Shown one piece after another: positions 61,201-64,000 of a DNA stretch of 64,000 nt (within the stretch, counting starts at the first letter, position 1; the number at the start of each line of letters is the position of its first letter). The notes under the pieces were generated by a model. The model saw nothing but the letters and a program-made list of their open reading frames with translations. It did not search any database and was not told the origin of the DNA. The stretch spans positions 2,376,793-2,440,792 of the forward strand of contig NC_018392.1 in the NCBI RefSeq assembly GCF_000208865.1. The letters are read 5' to 3'. The position numbers and the translations under genes were made by a program. Origin of the DNA: Neospora caninum Liverpool. Its lineage: Eukaryota; Apicomplexa; Conoidasida; Eucoccidiorida; Sarcocystidae.

Positions 61201-62849
61201 GTTTTCTGCGCGAATGAGGAGGCGGTTTCTTCCGTCCTCTCTTCACACACGAAACATGCGCGCGAAGGGAATCGGGTGGAGACGTGGCAATCGCAGAAAT
61301 ACCCGATGCCCGTCTTCCTCTCTGTTCTTTCTCCTTTCGCATGCAATGTTCCTGCCCCCACTGAGCGTGCATGCATGCGTCTGCTCGCCCCGTGTTTTCC
61401 CGATGGGCCGCTTTTGGTTTGTGTCGCTCAGCCGTACCAAGAGCTCTTTCTGGAAGACCATACTCCCTTCCTTGAGGACCGAAAAGCAGTTTTTCCGGAC
61501 GAGAAGAGCGCAGCCCTCCTGCACTCGAGCCTTGAATTTGCACTGCAAGAACGCATGGTACTCGTCCTTGAACAACGGCGCGAGGAAGGAGGAGAACAGC
61601 GACGACGAACTGAAGAAACACAGCGGCCGAGGCGCAAACAGAGAGAAACAAGACAGGAACGCTCAGCTGTGGGAAGCGTCGAAGAAACACGATTGGAAAA
61701 GGGGGAGGCAAAAGCGAGGCCAAAAACAGAACAGAGAAGAAACGGGAGAGGGGAAAGCGGTGCAAAAACACGTCTCGAGGTTCGTCACAGTCGACTGCGT
61801 CTTCCATTCAAAAACTCTCGCGGGTGGCCCGAAAGTCGTAGACCTCCACACGGAAACTCGAACCGATGGGACCGTCCTGTACACGCATGCGGGTCGACAG
61901 AACAAAGATGCGAAGAAGCCGCTCCGCTGTGCCTTTTCGCCCCTCCAAACACTGATCTGCCTCCGCACGCACTTTCGGCGCCTCTCATCCCTCGTCAGCG
62001 CCCTGGAAAGGTCCAGGCAATTGTGAGGAGAGCATCTGGAATCAAGAGGAACCCCAAGAGGGCCGGACGACAAAGAGAAAACCGCCCAGGCGGACAGGTT
62101 GGATCAGTGCGCGTTTCTGGTTTCCTTGTTCGTTCCGCGTTTCGTCTTACCACTCCTGCAGCGCCACGATGTCAGCATTCAAGAGGCACAGTTCTTTTCC
62201 CAGCAGAGCCTTGCGGTGATGCAGGTCGAGGTGATGCCCACTGCAGTAAGGATACATGGCCTGCACTGCATGCGGCGTGCGCGCATAGGCCCCGGCCAAA
62301 ATGTTGAAGCTGCAAACGCGAAGACTGGAAGCTCTCGACGAAGAACGCGAAGAGGACAACGAGGAGGACTTGGAAGATGAAGGCGAAGAGGAGGGAGGGA
62401 AGTCGGAAGGCGAGAAGGACTTGACGCGTTCGCAGTGCCAGGCGAGTGACGGGCACGGGAGCGCCGGCGGGAGGACGAGCGTTGCAGTAAAGCCGCTGTA
62501 GAGAGGATGATAGGCTGCCCGAAGCAAGAAAAGGAAGAAACAGACGAAGCACAGCTGAAATAGACGGATCTCTACGTTCGTTCGAAGCAGAAATGATTTA
62601 CGTTTTTGCGCAGAGGGGGATGCCGCTGACTGGAAAAAAGCACGGAGGTTGTTTCTTGATTCAGAGCCAGAGCTTGGTGAACACGGGTACTTGCAATTCG
62701 GGTAGGAGATTCTCGCACGGCTGTACAGCTCAACCGGCGAGACGATGCGATGCATTCACAGGTGTTGAAGAAGGTCCGAGTACATAAATATATTATTCTA
62801 CTTCTGAATACGTGCATGTAACATCTACCAATGGAAACATTCACATGAA

Positions 62850-62883
<34 letters not shown>

Positions 62884-64000
62884 TTTCTATCTGATGTCTA
62901 TAGGAGACTGTGGGGGTACCGAATAAGGAGATTCGTGAAAGGGTCACCCGAGCAGGCGGGGCGCGCTTGGTGCAGAAGGTGGAAAAACTTGCACAGACGG
63001 GGTCGGCGGTTTACAGCAAAACGTCACCAAATGGATTCGCTTCGCCGATAGGTGATTATGTGTCTTCTCTTTCTTGCTGCGTCCGCTGGGTGCGTTGCCG
63101 TGCCTCTCTTTGGCCGCCTTCGCTTCTTTCGGGTCGGCCCCCTCCTCACCTTTGAGAGCGATAGATCTGCCTTCGTCAGCCGGCTTGGGTGTGTAGTGCT
63201 GACACACACACACACACACACACACACACCACTCAGGCCGAAAAGGACAATGGAGAAGGACAGGTAAGAAGAGAGAAAACGAAACGAGAAGACCGAACAA
63301 GAGAAGAAACAAGAGAGCGACAAAGAGAAACAGGAGAGATGAAGGGTCAGAGACAGGCAGCACAGAAACGGACAGCCGCACTCCAGCGCGAAAAAGAAAG
63401 ATCAGGGGAGAGAGGGGGGAAAACGCATGTAGGAGCACATGTCGCAGGAGGGCAATCTGTGCGAGGCGAAGAAGTGAAAAAGGGACAGAGTGGACGGCCG
63501 GAGCAGCGTCGTCTCGAAAGCGAAGCACGATGGGGCGAAGCAAACTTGATTCCCAAATGTTAGGACAAACGAAAACGCTTTTCGACGGTGCTAGCCAGGG
63601 TCGGCACAAGGACAGCTCAAGAGAACGCATTCAACCAGACCAGGTGACACATCCCTGAATCGCACCAAACGTACATCTCTACTACATATGTATAGGAAAA
63701 CAACGTTCAAATTCATATAAACGAATATATATATATATATATATATCTGCATTGCAAATCCATGCAGAGACTCGGTGATGTCTGTGGTGATTTTTTGCGA
63801 GTATGTGTACACCGTTCCAATATGCCTTTTGACAATGCATGTGCTTATACGTTGGTGAAATGTCTGTGTGTTGTGCGTTGACTGCATGCATCTACAGACA
63901 GGTGCGCGTCAATGTGCAGACTAGTCGAACTCTCTTTTCAATCGGAGCCTTCTCCTCTCACCGGTCCTCGGTGAATCACAGGTCCGTTCGGGCCGCTGTC
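58267..64000 (-). CDS. PDE12: PDE12-like 2'-phosphodiesterase / deadenylase (5' partial)
   Basis: Minus-strand exons: 63962-64000 (continuing outside), 63150-63198, 62948-62987, 62151-62495, 61438-61609, 61083-61142, 60583-60726, 59733-59961, 59070-59467, 58267-58434. All keep phase, giving 547 visible residues. PDE12 belongs to the endonuclease/exonuclease/phosphatase (EEP) fold; it trims poly(A) and 2'-5' oligoadenylates, in mitochondria in animals. Key motifs: SFNILAGAYA (Asn), MYPYCSGHHLDLHHRK, ADIVALQE (metal-binding Glu), RVQEGCALLVR, LIVANTHLFFHPYARHIR (His), VIMCGDFNCQPGTGG (Asp/Asn), LDYIYASSDF and GYPSDHLAIAVDL (catalytic His). All catalytic residues are present. An acidic/Ser-rich insert of ~90 residues sits between GDFN and LDYIY. 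The catalytic exons are secure. The three N-terminal exons are short; YTPKPADEG resembles the pre-EEP domain of PDE12. Confidence 0.9.
60966..61030. repeat. Short direct repeat, ~29-bp unit
   Basis: Two imperfect copies of a unit with taccatatacaga followed by gatag lie in tandem, in the PDE12-like gene intron 60727-61082. Confidence 0.7.
62852..62882. repeat. (AT)n microsatellite
   Basis: AT run in the PDE12-like gene intron 62496-62947. Confidence 0.9.
63202..63229. repeat. (CA)n microsatellite at a splice acceptor
   Basis: About 14 CA repeats on the plus strand. In the sense of the PDE12-like gene this is a (TG)n tract ending immediately before the cag acceptor of exon 63150-63198. Confidence 0.9.
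63725..63746. repeat. (AT)n microsatellite
   Basis: AT run in the first visible intron of the PDE12-like gene (63199-63961). Confidence 0.9.

Noticed and set aside
61123..62307. 394-codon open frame on the plus strand
   Set aside because: Antisense to the EEP catalytic exons at 61438-61609 and 62151-62495; no domain of its own.
1..64000. tRNA, rRNA, CRISPR array, transposase or organelle-derived insert
   Set aside because: No cloverleaf with A/B boxes, no regularly spaced repeats with unique spacers and no mobile-element protein was recognised. A covariance-model scan would be needed to exclude small RNA genes.

Overview
The window reads as nuclear DNA of a coccidian apicomplexan (Toxoplasma, Neospora or Hammondia type). 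The reasons are intron-rich genes with GT-AG introns of about 70 bp to 1 kb, roughly balanced base composition, many (AT)n microsatellites inside introns and spacers, frequent TGCATGC-like words, and eukaryote-only protein families. Gene models below were built by hand: I matched protein families to translated segments, then joined segments only where donor, acceptor and reading phase agreed. No transcript data were available.

Layout, left to right. (1) 240-7258 (+): BCS1-like mitochondrial AAA ATPase, 5' end outside the window. (2) 9858-15143 (+): 610-residue CAMK/SNF1-like Ser/Thr kinase with a small N-terminal domain and one GC-AG intron. (3) 16592-20547 (-): OTUD6B-type OTU deubiquitinase, 7 exons. 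(4) 22145-28193 (+): large pentatricopeptide-repeat (PPR) protein. (5) 29970-33550 (-): U4/U6 snRNP protein PRP4, with a small very basic ORF head-to-head at 33694-33978 (+). (6) About 34-42.9 kb: poorly resolved, with a Pro/Val-rich ORF at 37933-38172 and scattered coding-like fragments. (7) 42928-46611 (-): sperm-tail PG-rich (SHIPPO/ODF3-like) repeat protein with nine repeats. (8) 48695-52497 (+): CCDC81-type HU-domain protein split into about 11 small exons. (9) 52981-54303 (-): 40S ribosomal protein eS26. (10) 55299-56957 (+): HIT-family nucleotide hydrolase. (11) 58267-64000 (-): PDE12-like 2'-phosphodiesterase/deadenylase, 5' end beyond the right edge.

The genes do not form a pathway. 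Several are core functions: respiratory complex III assembly, pre-mRNA splicing, translation, ubiquitin removal and organellar RNA metabolism. The point of most interest is the divergent pair at 42.9-52.5 kb. A SHIPPO-repeat microtubule/flagellum-type protein and a CCDC81-type HU-domain protein are transcribed away from a shared 2.1 kb spacer. Both families are tied to cilia, centrosomes or microtubules elsewhere, which suggests a shared role in the microgamete axoneme or the apical/subpellicular cytoskeleton (inference). The CCDC81-like gene is easily missed because its exons are short.
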